Part shown: positions 24,901 to 38,920 of the stretch, in pieces
Layout of the letters: the number at the start of each line of letters is the position of its first letter
How positions within the stretch are numbered: the first letter of the stretch is position 1
NCBI GenBank assembly: GCA_026874595.1
Contig: CM049308.1
Span: forward strand, 43,597,327 to 43,661,326
Source: Sipunculus nudus
Lineage: Eukaryota; Annelida; Sipuncula; Golfingiida; Sipunculidae
Reading direction: 5' to 3'
DNA: 64,000 nucleotides
The notes under the pieces: generated by a model
Databases searched by the model: none
Told to the model about the DNA's origin: nothing
The model's input: the letters and a program-made list of their open reading frames with translations, nothing else
Position numbers and translations under genes: made by a program

Positions 24901-27900
24901 TTTAGAAGCTTCATTAGGCCATTTAGGACCTGTTACAAACGTCGTTTTCGCCGAATTCAGCTCGGTTTTCGCGTAATACAAGATCGTGTTTTCTGCAAAA
25001 ATGGCCGATTTAAATTGCGAAAGAAGCGTTTTTAGAAGCTTCATTAGGCCATTTAGGACCTGTTACAAACGTCGTTTTCGCCGAAATCAGCTCGGTTTTC
25101 GCGTAATACAAGATCGTGTTTTCTGGAAAAATGGCCGATTTAAATTGCGAAAGAAGCGTTTTAGAAGCTTCATTAGGCCATTTAGGACCTGTTACAAACG
25201 TCGTTTTCGCCGAAATCAGCTCGGTTTTCGCGTAATACAAGATCATGTTTTCTGCAAAAATGGCCGATTTAAATTGCGAAAGAAGCGTTTTAGAAGCTTC
25301 ATTAGGCCATTTAGGACCTGTTACAAACGTCGTTTTCGCCGAAATCGGCTCGGTTTTCGCGTAATACAAGATCGTGTTTTCTGGAAAAATGGCCGATTTA
25401 AATTGCGAAAGAAGCGTTTTAGAAGCTTCATTAGGCCATTTAGGACCTGTTACAAACGTCGTTTTCGCCGAAATCAGCTCGGTTTTCGCGTAATACAAGA
25501 TCGTGTTTTCTGGAAAAATGGCCGATTTAAATTGCGAAAGAAGCGTTTTAGAAGCTTCATTAGGCCATTTAGGACCTGTTACAAACGTCGTTTTCGCCGA
25601 AATCAGCTCGGTTTTCGCGTAATACAAGATCGTGTTTTCTGCAAAAATGGCCGATTTAAATTGCGAAAGAAGCGTTTTAGAAGCTTCATTAGGCCATTTA
25701 GGACCTGTTACAAACGTCGTTTTCGCCGAAATCAGCTCGGTTTTCGCGTAATACAAGATCGTGTTTTCTGCAAAAATGGCCGATTTAAATTGCGAAAGAA
25801 GCGTTTTAGAAGCTTCATTAGGCCATTTAGGACCTGTTACAAACGTCGTTTTCGCCGAAATCAGCTCGGTTTTCGCGTAATACAAGATCGTGTTTTCTGG
25901 AAAAATGACCGATTTAAATTGCGAAAGAAGCGTTTTAGAAGCTTCATTAGGCCATTTAGGACCTGTTACAAACGTCGTTTTCGCCGAAATCAGCTCGGTT
26001 TTCGCGTAATACAAGATCGTGTTTTCTGGAAAAATGGCCGATTTAAATTGCGAAAGAAGCGTTTTAGAAAGCTTCATTAGGCCATTTAGGACCTGTTACA
26101 AACGTCGTTTTCGCCGAAATCAGCTCGGTTTTCGCGTAATACAAGATCGTATTTTCTGCAAAAAATGGCCGATTTAAATTGCGAAAGAAGCGTTTTAGAA
26201 GCTTCATTAGGCCATTTAGGACCTGTTACAAACGTCGTTTTCGCCGAAATCAGCTCGGTTTTCGCGTAATACAAGATCGTGTTTTCTGCAAAAATGGCCG
26301 ATTTAAATTGCGAAAGAAGCGTTTTAGAAGCTTCATTAGGCCATTTAGGACCTGTTACAAACGTCGTTTTCGCCGAAATCAGCTCGGTTTTCGCGTAATA
26401 CAAGATCGTGTTTTCTGGAAAAATGGCCGATTTAAATTGCGAAAGAAGCGTTTTAGAAGCTTCATTAGGCCATTTAGGACCTGTTACAAACGTCGTTTTC
26501 CGCCGAAATCAGCTCGGTTTTCGCGTAATACAAGATCGTGTTTTCTGGAAAAATGGCCGATTTAAATTGCGAAAGAAGCGTTTCAGAAGCTTCATTACGC
26601 CATTTAGGACCTGTTACAAACGTCGTTTTCGCCGAAATCAGCTCGGTTTTCGCGTAATACAAGATCGTGTTTTCTGCAAAAATGGCCGATTTAAATTGCG
26701 ATAGAAGCGTTTTAGAAGCTTCATTAGGCCATTTAGGACCTGTTACAAACGTCGTTTTCGCCGAAATCAGCTCGGTTTTCGCGTAATAGAAGATCGTGTT
26801 TTCTGCAAAAATGGCCGATTTAAATTGCGAAAGAAGCGTTTTAGAAGCTTCATTAGGCCATTTAGGACCTGTTACAAACGTTGTTTTCGCCGAAATCAGC
26901 TCGGTTTTCGCGTAATACAAGATCGTGTTTTCTGCAAAAACGGCCGTTGTCTGATGCGAAAGAAGCCCTTTAGGATCTTCATTACCCAATTCAGGGACCT
27001 GTTACAAACGTCGTTTTCGCCGAAATCAGCTCGGTTTTCGCGTAATACAAGATCGTGTTTTCTGGAAAAATGGCCGATTTAAATTGCGAAAGAAGCGTTT
27101 TAGAAGCTTCATTAGGCCATTTAGGACCTGTTACAAACGTCGTTTTCGCCGAAATCAGCTCGGTTTTCGCGTAATACAAGATCGTGTTTTCTGGAAAAAT
27201 GGCCGATTTAAATTGCGAAAGAAGCATTTTAGAAGCTTCATTAGGCCATTTAGGACCTGTTACAAACGTCGTTTTCGCCGAAATCGGCTCGGTTTTCGCG
27301 TAATACAAGATCGTGTTTTCTGCAAAAATGGCCGATTTAAATTGCGAAAGAAGCGTTTTAGAAGCTTCATTAGGCCATTTAGGACCTGTTACAAACGTCG
27401 TTTTCGCCGAAATCAGCTCGGTTTTCGCGTAATACAAGATCGTGTTTTCTGGAAAAATGGCCGATTTAAATTGCGAAAGAAGCGTTTTAGAAGCTTCATT
27501 AGGCCATTTAGGACCTGTTACAAACGTCGTTTTCGCCGAAATCAGCTCGGTTTTCGCGTAATACAAGATCGTGTTTTCTGGAAAAATGGCCGATTTAAAT
27601 TGCGAAAGAAGCGTTTTAGAAGCTTCATTAGGCCATTTAGGACCTGTTACAAACGTCGTTTTCGCCGAAATCAGCTCGGTTTTCGCGTAATACAAGATCG
27701 TGTTTTCTGGAAAAATGGCCGATTTAAATTGCGAAAGAAGCGTTTTAGAAGCTTCATTAGGCCATTTAGGACCTGTTACAAACGTCGTTTTCGCCGAAAT
27801 CAGCTCGGTTTTCGCGTAATACAAGATCGTGTTTTTCTGGAAAAATGGCCGATTTAAATTGCGAAAGAAGCGTTTTAGAAGCTTCATTAGGCCATTTAGG

Positions 27901-30900
27901 ACCTGTTACAAACGTCGTTTTCGCCGAAATCAGCTCGGTTTTCGCGTAATACAAGATCGTGTTTTTCTGGAAAAATGGCCGATTTAAATTGCGAAAGAAG
28001 CGTTTTAGAAGCTTCATTAGGCCATTTAGGACCTGTTACAAACGTCGTTTTCGCCGAAATCAGCTCGGTTTTCGCGTAATACAAGATCGTGTTTTCTGCA
28101 AAAATGGCCGATTTAAATTGCGAAAGAAGCGTTTTAGAAGCTTCATTAGGCCATTTAGGACCTGTTACAAACGTCGTTTTCGCCGAAATCAGCTCGGTTT
28201 TCGCGTAATACAAGATCGTGTTTTCTGGAAAAATGGCCGATTTAAATTGCGAAAGAAGCGTTTTAGAAGCTTCATTAGGCCATTTAGGACCTGTTACAAA
28301 ACGTCGTTTTCGCCGAAATCAGCTCGGTTTTCGCGTAATACAAGATCGTGTTTTCTGCAAAAATGGCCGATTTAAATTGCGAAAGAAGCGTTTTAGAAGC
28401 TTCATTAGGCCATTTAGGACCTGTTACAAACGTCGTTTTCGCCGAAATCAGCTCGGTTTTCGCGTAATACAAGATCGTGTTTTCTGGGAAAATGGCCGAT
28501 TTAAATTGCGAAAGAAGCGTTTTAGAAGCTTCATTAGGCCATTTAGGACCTGTTACAAACGTCGTTTTCGCCGAAATCAGCTCGGTTTTCGCGTAATACA
28601 AGATCGTGTTTTCTGGAAAAATGGCCGATTTAAATTGCGAAAGAAGCGTTTTAGAAGCTTCATTAGGCCATTTAGGACCTGTTACAAACGTCGTTTTCGC
28701 CGAAATCAGCTCGGTTTTCGCGTTATACAAGATCGTGTTTTCTGGAAAAATGGCCGATTTAAATTGCGAAAGAAGCGTTTTAGAAGCTTCATTAGGCCAT
28801 TTAGGACCTGTTACAAACGTCGTTTTCGCCGAAATCAGCTCGGTTTTCGCGTAATACAAGATCGTGTTTTTCTGGAAAAATGGCCGATTTAAATTGCGAA
28901 AGAAGCGTTTTAGAAGCTTCATTAGGCCATTTAGGACCTGTTACAAACGTCGTTTTCGCCGAAATCAGCTCGGTTTTCGAGTAATACAAGATCGTGTTTT
29001 CTGGAAAAAATGGCCGATTTAAATTGCGAAAGAAGCGTTTTAGAAGCTTCATTAGGCCATTTAGGACCTGTTACAAACGTCGTTTTCGCCGAAATCAGCT
29101 CGGTTTTCGCGTAATACAAGATCGTGTTTTCTGCAAAAATGGCCGATTTAAATTGCGAAAGAAGCGTTTTAGAAGCTTCATTAGGCCATTTAGGACCTGT
29201 TACAAACGTCGTTTTCGCCGAAATCAGCTCGGTTTTCGCGTAATACAAGATCGTGTTTTCTGCAAAAATGGCCGATTTAAATTGCGAAAGAAGCGTTTTA
29301 GAAGCTTCATTAGGCCATTTAGGACCTGTTACAAACGTCGTTTTCGCCGAAATCAGCTCGGTTTTCGCGTAATACAAGATCGTGTTTTCTGGAAAAATGG
29401 CCGATTTAAATTGCGAAAGAAGCGTTTTAGAAGCTTCATTAGGCCATTTAGGACCTGTTACAAACGTCGTTTTCGCCGAAATCAGCTCGGTTTTCGCGTA
29501 ATACAAGATCGTGTTTTCTGGAAAAATGGCCGATTTAAATTGCGAAAGAAGCGTTTTAGAAGCTTCATTAGGCCATTTAGGACCTGTTACAAACGTCGTT
29601 TTCGCCGAAATCAGCTCGGTTTTCGTAATACAAGATCGTGTTTTCTGGAAAAATGGCCGATTTAAATTGCGAAAGAAGCGTTTTAGAAGCTTCATTAGGC
29701 CATTTAGGACCTGTTACAAACGTCGTTTTCGCCGAAATCAGCTCGGTTTTCGCGTAATACAAGATCGTGTTTTCTGGAAAAAATGGCCGATTTAAATTGC
29801 GAAAGAAGCGTTTTAGAAGCTTCATTAGGCCATTTAGGACCTGTTACAAACGTCGTTTTCGCCGAAATCAGCTCGGTTTTCGCGTAATACAAGATCGTGT
29901 TTTCTGCAAAAATGGCCGATTTAAATTGCGAAAGAAGCGTTTTAGAAGCTTCATTAGGCCATTTAGGACCTGTTACAAACGTCGTTTTCGCCGAAATCAG
30001 CTCGGTTTTCGCGTAATACAAGATCGTGTTTTCTGGAAAAATGGCCGATTTAAATTGCGAAAGAAGCGTTTTAGAAGCTTCATTAGGCCATTTAGGACCT
30101 GTTACAAACGTCGTTTTCGCCGAAATCAGCTCGGTTTTCGCGTAATACAAGATCGTGTTTTCTGGAAAAATGGCCGATTTAAATTGCGAAAGAAGCGTTT
30201 TAGAAGCTTCATTAGGCCATTTAGGACCTGTTACAAACGTCGTTTTCGCCGAAATCAGCTCGGTTTTCGAGTAATACAAGATCGTGTTTTCTGGAAAAAT
30301 GGCCGATTTAAATTGCGAAAGAAGCGTTTTAGAAGCTTCATTAGGCCATTTAGGACCTGTTACAAACGTCGTTTTCGCCGAAATCAGCTCGGTTTTCGCG
30401 TAATACAAGATCGTGTTTTGTGGAAAAATGGCCGATTTAAATTGCGAAAGAAGCGTTTTAGAAGCTTCATTAGGCCATTTAGGACCTGTTACAAACGTCG
30501 TTTTCGCCGAAATCAGCTCGGTTTTCGCGTAATACAAGATCGTGTTTTTCTGGAAAAATGGCCGATTTAAATTGCGAAAGAAGCGTTTTAGAAGCTTCAT
30601 TAGGCCATTTAGGACCTGTTACAAACGTCGTTTTCGCCGAAATCAGCTCGGTTTTCGCGTAATACAAGATCGTGTTTTCTGGAAAAATGGCCGATTTAAA
30701 TTGCGAAAGAAGCGTTTTAGAAGCTTCATTAGGCCATTTAGGACCTGTTACAAACGTCGTTTTCGCCGAAATCAGCTCGGTTTTCGCGTAATACAAGATC
30801 GTGTTTTCTGCAAAAATGGCCGATTTAAATTGCGAAAGAAGCGTTTTAGAAGCTTCATTAGGCCATTTAGGACCTGTTACAAACGTCGTTTTCGCCGAAA

Positions 30901-31948
30901 TCAGCTCGGTTTTCGCGTAATACAAGATCGTGTTTTCTGCAAAAATGGCCGATTTAAATTGCGAAAGAAGCGTTTTAGAAGCTTCATTAGGCCATTTAGG
31001 ACCTGTTACAAACGTTGTTTTCGCCGAAATCAGCTCGGTTTTCGCGTAATACAAGATCGTGTTTTCTGCAAAAACGGCCGTTGTCTGATGCGAAAGAAGC
31101 CCTTTAGGATCTTCATTACCCAATTTAGGACCTGTTACAAACGTCGTTTTCGCCGAAATCAGCTCGGTTTTCGCGTAATACAAGATCGTGTTTTCTGCAA
31201 AAATGGCCGATTTAAATTGCGAAAGAAGCGTTTTAGAAGCTTCATTAGGCCATTTAGGACCTGTTACAAACGTCGTTTTCGCCGAAATCAGCTCGGTTTT
31301 CGCGTAATACAAGATCGTGTTTTCTGGAAAAAATGGCCGATTTAAATTGCGAAAGAAGCGTTTTAGAAGCTTCATTAGGCCATTTAGGACCTGTTACAAA
31401 CGTCGTTTTCGCCGAAATCAGCTCGGTTTTCGCGTAATACAAGATCGTGTTTTCTGCAAAAATGGCCGATTTAAATTGCGAAAGAAGCGTTTTAGAAGCT
31501 TCATTAGGCCATTTAGGACCTGTTACAAACGTCGTTTCGCCGAAATCAGCTCGGTTTTCGCGTAATACAAGATCGTGTTTTCTGGAAAAAATGGCCGATT
31601 TAAATTGCGAAAGAAGCGTTTTAGAAGCTTCATTAGGCCATTTAGGACCTGTTACAAACGTCGTTTTCGCCGAAATCAGCTCGGTTTTCGCGTAATACAA
31701 GATCGTGTTTTCTGGAAAAATGGCCGATTTAAATTGCGAAAGAAGCGTTTTAGAAGCTTCATTAGGCCATTTAGGACCTGTTACAAACGTCGTTTTCGCC
31801 GAAATCAGCTCGGTTTTCGCGTAATACAAGATCGTGTTTTCTGGAAAAATGGCCGATTTAAATTGCGAAAGAAGCGTTTTAGAAGCTTCATTAGGCCATT
31901 TAGGACCTGTTACAAACGTCGTTTTCGCCGAAATCAGCTCGGTTTTCG

Positions 31949-34017
31949 AGTAATACAAGATCGTGTTTTCTGGAAAAATGGCCGATTTAAATTGCGAAGA
32001 AGCGTTTTAGAAGCTTCATTAGGCCATTTAGGACCTGTTACAAACGTCGTTTTCGCCGAAATCAGCTCGGTTTTCGCGTAATACAAGATCGTGTTTTCTG
32101 GAAAAATGGCCGATTTAAATTGCGAAAGAAGCGTTTTAGAAGCTTCATTAGGCCATTTAGGACCTGTTACAAACGTCGTTTTCGCCGAAATCAGCTCGGT
32201 TTTCGCGTAATACAAGATCTTGTTTTCTGGAAAAATGGCCGATTTAAATTGCGAAAGAAGCGTTTTTAGAAGCTTCATTAGGCCATTTAGGACCTGTTAC
32301 AAACGTCGTTTTCGCCGAAATCAGCTCGGTTTTCGCGTAATACAAGATCGTGTTTTCTGGAAAAATGGCCGATTTAAATTGCGAAAGAAGCGTTTTAGAA
32401 GCTTCATTAGGCCATTTAGGACCTGTTACAAACGTCGTTTTCGCCGAAATCAGCTCGGTTTTCGCGTAATACAAGATCGTGTTTTCTGGAAAAATGGCCG
32501 ATTTAAATTGCGAAAGAAGCGTTTTAGAAGCTTCATTAGGCCATTTAGGACCTGTTACAAACGTCGTTTTCGCCGAAATCAGCTCGGTTTTCGCGTAATA
32601 CAAGATCGTGTTTTCTGGAAAAATGGCCGATTTAAATTGCGAAAGAAGCGTTTTAGAAGCTTCATTAGGCCATTTAGGACCTGTTACAAACGTCGTTTTC
32701 GCCGAAATCAGCTCGGTTTTCGCGTAATACAAGATCGTGTTTTCTGCAAAAATGGCCGATTTAAATTGCGAAAGAAGCGTTTTAGAAGCTTCATTAGGCC
32801 ATTTAGGACCTGTTACAAACGTCGTTTTCGCCGAAATCAGCTCGGTTTTCGCGTAATACAAGATCGTGTTTTCTGCAAAAATGGCCGATTTAAATTGAGA
32901 AAGAAGCGTTTTAGAAGCTTCATTAGGCCATTTAGGACCTGTTACAAACGTTGTTTTCGCCGAAATCAGCTCGGTTTTCGCGTAATACAAGATCGTGTTT
33001 TCTGCAAAAAACGGCCGTTGTCTGATGCGAAAGAAGCCCTTTAGGATCTTCATTACCCAATTTAGGACCTGTTACAAACGTCGTTTTCGCCGAAATCAGC
33101 TCGGTTTTCGCGTAATACAAGATCGTGTTTTCTGCAAAAATGGCCGATTTAAATTGCGAAAGAAGCGTTTTAGAAGCTTCATTAGGCCATTTAGGACCTG
33201 TTACAAACGTCGTTTTCGCCGAAATCAGCTCGGTACAAGATCGTGTTTTCTGGAAAAAATGGCCGATTTAAATTGCGAAAGAAGCGTTTTAGAAGCTTCA
33301 TTAGGCCATTTAGGACCTGTTACAAACGTCGTTTTCGCCGAAATCAGCTCGGTTTTCGCGTAATACAAGATCGTGTTTTCTGCAAAAATGGCCCGATTTA
33401 AATTGCGAAAGAAGCGTTTTAGAAGCTTCATTAGGCCATTTAGGACCTGTTACAAACGTCGTTTTCGCCGAAATCAGCTCGGTTTTCGCGTAATACAAGA
33501 TCGTGTTTTCTGGAAAAATGGCCGATTTAAATTGCGAAAGAAGCGTTTTAGAAGCTTCATTAGGCCATTTAGGACCTGTTACAAACGTCGTTTTCGCCGA
33601 AATCAGCTCGGTTTTTGCGTAATACAAGATCGTGTTTTCTGCAAAAATGGCCGATTTAAATTGCGAAAGAAGCGTTTTAGAAGCTTCATTAGGCCATTTA
33701 GGACCTGTTACAAACGTCGTTTTCGCCGAAATCAGCTCGGTTTTCGCGTAATACAAGATCGTGTTTTCTGCAAAAATGGCCGATTTAAATTGCGAAAGAA
33801 GCGTTTTAGAAGCTTCATTAGGCCATTTAGGACCTGTTACAAACGTCGTTTTCGCCGAAATCAGCTCGGTTTTCGCGTAATACAAGATCGTGTTTTCTGG
33901 AAAAATGGCCGATTTAAATTGCGAAAGAAGCGTTTTAGAAGCTTCATTAGGCCATTTAGGACCTGTTACAAACGTCGTTTTCGCCGAAATCAGCTCGGTT
34001 TTCGCGTAATGCAAGAT
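31949..34017 (+). repeat. Composite HOR of about 16 monomers, copy 1
   Basis: Anchored on the type B block at 33012. Diagnostic variants at fixed distances are CGAGTAATAC at about -1063, GATCTTG at about -795, TTGAGAAAG at -117, ACGTTGTTTTC at -62, GGTTTTTGCG at +605 and GTAATGCAAG at about +995. The +605 offset is about 10 bp shorter than the 615 of the other copies because this copy alone has an 11-bp deletion at 33232-33237 (CTCGGTACAAG). A second type B unit lies 1937 bp upstream at 31075, giving a 15-monomer interval. Confidence 0.83.
33232..33237 (+). repeat. 11-bp deletion in a monomer
   Basis: CAGCTCGGTACAAGATCG lacks the eleven bases of TTTCGCGTAA and flanking T that normally separate CTCGG from TACAAG. 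It is unique in the window and marks HOR copy 1. Confidence 0.85.
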
Positions 34018-36842
34018 CGTGTTTTCTGCAAAAATGGCCGATTAAATTGCGAAAGAAGCGTTTTAGAAGCTTCATTAGGCCATTTAGGACCTGTTACAAA
34101 CGTCGTTTTCGCCGAAATCAGCTCGGTTTTCGCGTAATACAAGATCGTGTTTTCTGCAAAAATGGCCGATTTAAATTGCGAAAGAAGCGTTTTAGAAGCT
34201 TCATTAGGCCATTTAGGACCTGTTACAAACGTCGTTTTCGCCGAAATCAGCTCGGTTTTCGCGTAATACAAGATCGTGTTTTCTGGAAAAATGGCCGATT
34301 TAAATTGCGAAAGAAGCGTTTTAGAAGCTTCATTAGGCCATTTAGGACCTGTTACAAACGTCGTTTTCGCCGAAATCAGCTCGGTTTTCGCGTAATACAA
34401 GATCGTGTTTTCTGGAAAAATGGCCGATTTAAATTGCGAAAGAAGCGTTTTAGAAGCTTCATTAGGCCATTTAGGACCTGTTACAAACGTCGTTTTCGCC
34501 GAAATCAGCTCGGTTTTCGAGTAATACAAGATCGTGTTTTCTGGAAAAATGGCCGATTTAAATTGCGAAAGAAGCGTTTTAGAAGCTTCATTAGGCCATT
34601 TAGGACCTGTTACAAACGTCGTTTTCGCCGAAATCAGCTCGGTTTTCGCGTAATACAAGATCGTGTTTTCTGGAAAAATGGCCGATTTAAATTGCGAAAG
34701 AAGCGTTTTAGAAGCTTCATTAGGCCATTTAGGACCTGTTACAAACGTCGTTTTCGCCGAAATCAGCTCGGTTTTCGCGTAATACAAGATCGTGTTTTCT
34801 GGAAAAATGGCCGATTTAAATTGCGAAAGAAGCGTTTTAGAAGCTTCATTAGGCCATTTAGGACCTGTTACAAACGTCGTTTTCGCCGAAATCAGCTCGG
34901 TTTTCGAGTAATGCAAGATCGTGTTTTCTGGAAAAATGGCCGATTTAAATTACGAAAGAAGCGTTTTTAGAAGCTTCATTAGGCCATTTAGGACCTGTTA
35001 CAAACGTCGTTTTCGCCGAAATCAGCTCGGTTTTCGCGTAATACAAGATCGTGTTTTCTGGAAAAATGGCCGATTTAAATTGCGAAAGAAGCGTTTTAGA
35101 AGCTTCATTAGGCCATTTAGGACCTGTTACAAACGTCGTTTTCGCCGAAATCAGCTCGGTTTTCGCGTAATACAAGATCTTGTTTTCTGGAAAAATGGCC
35201 GATTTAAATTGCGAAAGAAGCGTTTTAGAAGCTTCATTAGGCCATTTAGGACCTGTTACAAACGTCGTTTTCGCCGAAATCAGCTCGGTTTTCGCGTAAT
35301 ACAAGATCGTGTTTTGTGGAAAAATGGCCGATTTAAATTGCGAAAGAAGCGTTTTAGAAGCTTCATTAGGCCATTTAGGACCTGTTACAAACGTCGTTTT
35401 CGCCGAAATCAGCTCGGTTTTCGCGTAATACAAGATCGTGTTTTCTGGAAAAATGGCCGATTTAAATTGCGAAAGAAGCGTTTTAGAAGCTTCATTAGGC
35501 CATTTAGGACCTGTTACAAACGTCGTTTTCGCCGAAATCAGCTCGGTTTTCGCGTAATACAAGATCGTGTTTTCTGGAAAAATGGCCGATTTAAATTGCG
35601 AAAGAAGCGTTTTAGAAGCTTCATTAGGCCATTTAGGACCTGTTACAAACGTCGTTTTCGCCGAAATCAGCTCGGTTTTCGCGTAATACAAGATCGTGTT
35701 TTCTGGAAAAATGGCCGATTTAAATTGCGAAAGAAGCGTTTTAGAAGCTTCATTAGGCCATTTAGGACCTGTTACAAACGTCGTTTTCGCCGAAATCAGC
35801 TCGGTTTTCGCGTAATACAAGATCGTGTTTTCTGCAAAAATGGCCGATTTAAATTGCGAAAGAAGCGTTTTAGAAGCTTCATTAGGCCATTTAGGACCTG
35901 TTACAAACGTTGTTTTCGCCGAAATCAGCTCGGTTTTCGCGTAATACAAGATCGTGTTTTCTGCAAAAACGGCCGTTGTCTGATGCGAAAGAAGCCCTTT
36001 AGGATCTTCATTACCCAATTTAGGACCTGTTACAAACGTCGTTTTCGCCGAAATCAGCTCGGTTTTCGCGTAATACAAGATCGTGTTTTCTGCAAAAATG
36101 GCCGATTTAAATTGCGAAAGAAGCGTTTTAGAAGCTTCATTAGGCCATTTAGGACCTGTTACAAACGTCGTTTTCGCCGAAATCAGCTCGGTTTTCGCGT
36201 AATACAAGATCGTGTTTTCTGGAAAAAATGGCCGATTTAAATTGCGAAAGAAGCGTTTTAGAAGCTTCATTAGGCCATTTAGGACCTGTTACAAACGTCG
36301 TTTTCGCCGAAATCAGCTCGGTTTTCGCGTAATACAAGATCGTGTTTTCTGCAAAAATGGCCGATTTAAATTGCGAAAGAAGCGTTTTAGAAGCTTCATT
36401 AGGCCATTTAGGACCTGTTACAAACGTCGTTTTCGCCGAAATCAGCTCGGTTTTCGCGTAATACAAGATCGTGTTTTCTGGAAAAATGGCCGATTTAAAT
36501 TGCGAAAGAAGCGTTTTAGAAGCTTCATTAGGCCATTTAGGACCTGTTACAAACGTCGTTTTCGCCGAAATCAGCTCGGTTTTCGCGTAATACAAGATCG
36601 TGTTTTCTGGAAAAATGGCCGATTTAAATTGCGAAAGAAGCGTTTTAGAAGCTTCATTAGGCCATTTAGGACCTGTTACAAACGTCGTTTTCGCCGAAAT
36701 CAGCTCGGTTTTCGCGTAATACAAGATCGTGTTTTCTGGAAAAATGGCCGATTTAAATTGCGAAAGAAGCGTTTTAGAAGCTTCATTAGGCCATTTAGGA
36801 CCTGTTACAAACGTCGTTTTCGCCGAAATCAGCTCGGTTTTC

Positions 36843-38920
36843 GAGTAATACAAGATCGTGTTTTCTGGAAAAATGGCCGATTTAAATTGCGAAAGAAGCG
36901 TTTTAGAAGCTTCATTAGGCCATTTAGGACCTGTTACAAACGTCGTTTTCGCCGAAATCAGCTCGGTTTTCGCGTAATACAAGATCGTGTTTTCTGGAAA
37001 AATGGCCGATTTAAATTGCGAAAGAAGCGTTTTAGAAGCTTCATTAGGCCATTTAGGACCTGTTACAAACGTCGTTTTCGCCGAAATCAGCTCGGTTTTC
37101 GCGTAATACAAGATCTTGTTTTCTGGAAAAATGGCCGATTTAAATTGCGAAAGAAGCGTTTTAGAAGCTTCATTAGGCCATTTAGGACCTGTTACAAACG
37201 TCGTTTTCGCCGAAATCAGCTCGGTTTTCGCGTAATACAAGATCGTGTTTTCTGGAAAAATGGCCGATTTAAATTGCGAAAGAAGCGTTTTAGAAGCTTC
37301 ATTAGGCCATTTAGGACCTGTTACAAACGTCGTTTTCGCCGAAATCAGCTCGGTTTTCGCGTAATACAAGATCGTGTTTTCTGGAAAAATGGCCGATTTA
37401 AATTGCGAAAGAAGCGTTTTAGAAGCTTCATTAGGCCATTTAGGACCTGTTACAAACGTCGTTTTCGCCGAAATCAGCTCGGTTTTCGCGTAATACAAGA
37501 TCGTGTTTTCTGGAAAAATGGCCGATTTAAATTGCGAAGAAGCGTTTTAGAAGCTTCATTAGGCCATTTAGGACCTGTTACAAACGTCGTTTTCGCCGAA
37601 ATCAGCTCGGTTTTCGCGTAATACAAGATCGTGTTTTCTGCAAAAATGGCCGATTTAAATTGCGAAAGAAGCGTTTTAGAAGCTTCATTAGGCCATTTAG
37701 GACCTGTTTACAAACGTCGTTTTCGCCGAAATCAGCTCGGTTTTCGCGTAATACAAGATCGTGTTTTCTGCAAAAATGGCCGATTTAAATTGAGAAAGAA
37801 GCGTTTTAGAAGCTTCATTAGGCCATTTAGGACCTGTTACAAACGTTGTTTTCGCCGAAATCAGCTCGGTTTTCGCGTAATACAAGATCGTGTTTTCTGC
37901 AAAAACGGCCGTTGTCTGATGCGAAAGAAGCCCTTTAGGATCTTCATTACCCAATTTAGGACCTGTTACAAACGTCGTTTTCGCCGAAATCAGCTCGGTT
38001 TTCGCGTAATACAAGATCGTGTTTTCTGCAAAAATGGCCGATTTAAATTGCGAAAGAAGCGTTTTAGAAGCTTCATTAGGCCATTTAGGACCTGTTACAA
38101 ACGTCGTTTTCGCCGAAATCAGCTCGGTTTTCGCGTAATACAAGATCGTGTTTTCTGGAAAAAATGGCCGATTTAAATTGCGAAAGAAGCGTTTTAGAAG
38201 CTTCATTAGGCCATTTAGGACCTGTTACAAACGTCGTTTTCGCCGAAATCAGCTCGGTTTTCGCGTAATACAAGATCGTGTTTTCTGCAAAAATGGCCGA
38301 TTTAAATTGCGAAAGAAGCGTTTTAGAAGCTTCATTAGGCCATTTAGGACCTGTTACAAACGTCGTTTTCGCCGAAATCAGCTCGGTTTTCGCGTAATAC
38401 AAGATCGTGTTTTCTGGAAAAATGGCCGATTTAAATTGCGAAAGAAGCGTTTTAGAAGCTTCATTAGGCCATTTAGGACCTGTTACAAACGTCGTTTTCG
38501 CCGAAATCAGCTCGGTTTTTGCGTAATACAAGATCGTGTTTTCTGCAAAAATGGCCGATTTAAATTGCGAAAGAAGCGTTTTAGAAGCTTCATTAGGCCA
38601 TTTAGGACCTGTTACAAACGTCGTTTTCGCCGAAATCAGCTCGGTTTTCGCGTAATACAAGATCGTGTTTTCTGCAAAAATGGCCGATTTAAATTGCGAA
38701 AGAAGCGTTTTAGAAGCTTCATTAGGCCATTTAGGACCTGTTACAAACGTCGTTTTCGCCGAAATCAGCTCGGTTTTCGCGTAATACAAGATCGTGTTTT
38801 CTGGAAAAATGGCCGATTTAAATTGCGAAAGAAGCGTTTTAGAAGCTTCATTAGGCCATTTAGGACCTGTTACAAACGTCGTTTTCGCCGAAATCAGCTC
38901 GGTTTTCGCGTAATGCAAGA
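36843..38920 (+). repeat. Composite HOR of about 16 monomers, copy 2
   Basis: Anchored on the type B block at 37906. CGAGTAATAC lies at -1063 (36843), GATCTTG at -794 (37112), TTGAGAAAG at -116 (37790), ACGTTGTTTTC at -61 (37845), GGTTTTTGCG at +615 (38521) and GTAATGCAAG at +1005 (38911). The unit after the type B block also has the A6 form TCTGGAAAAAATGG (near 38158), as in copy 3. The preceding type B unit at 35970 is 1936 bp away, matching the 31075-33012 interval. Confidence 0.85.
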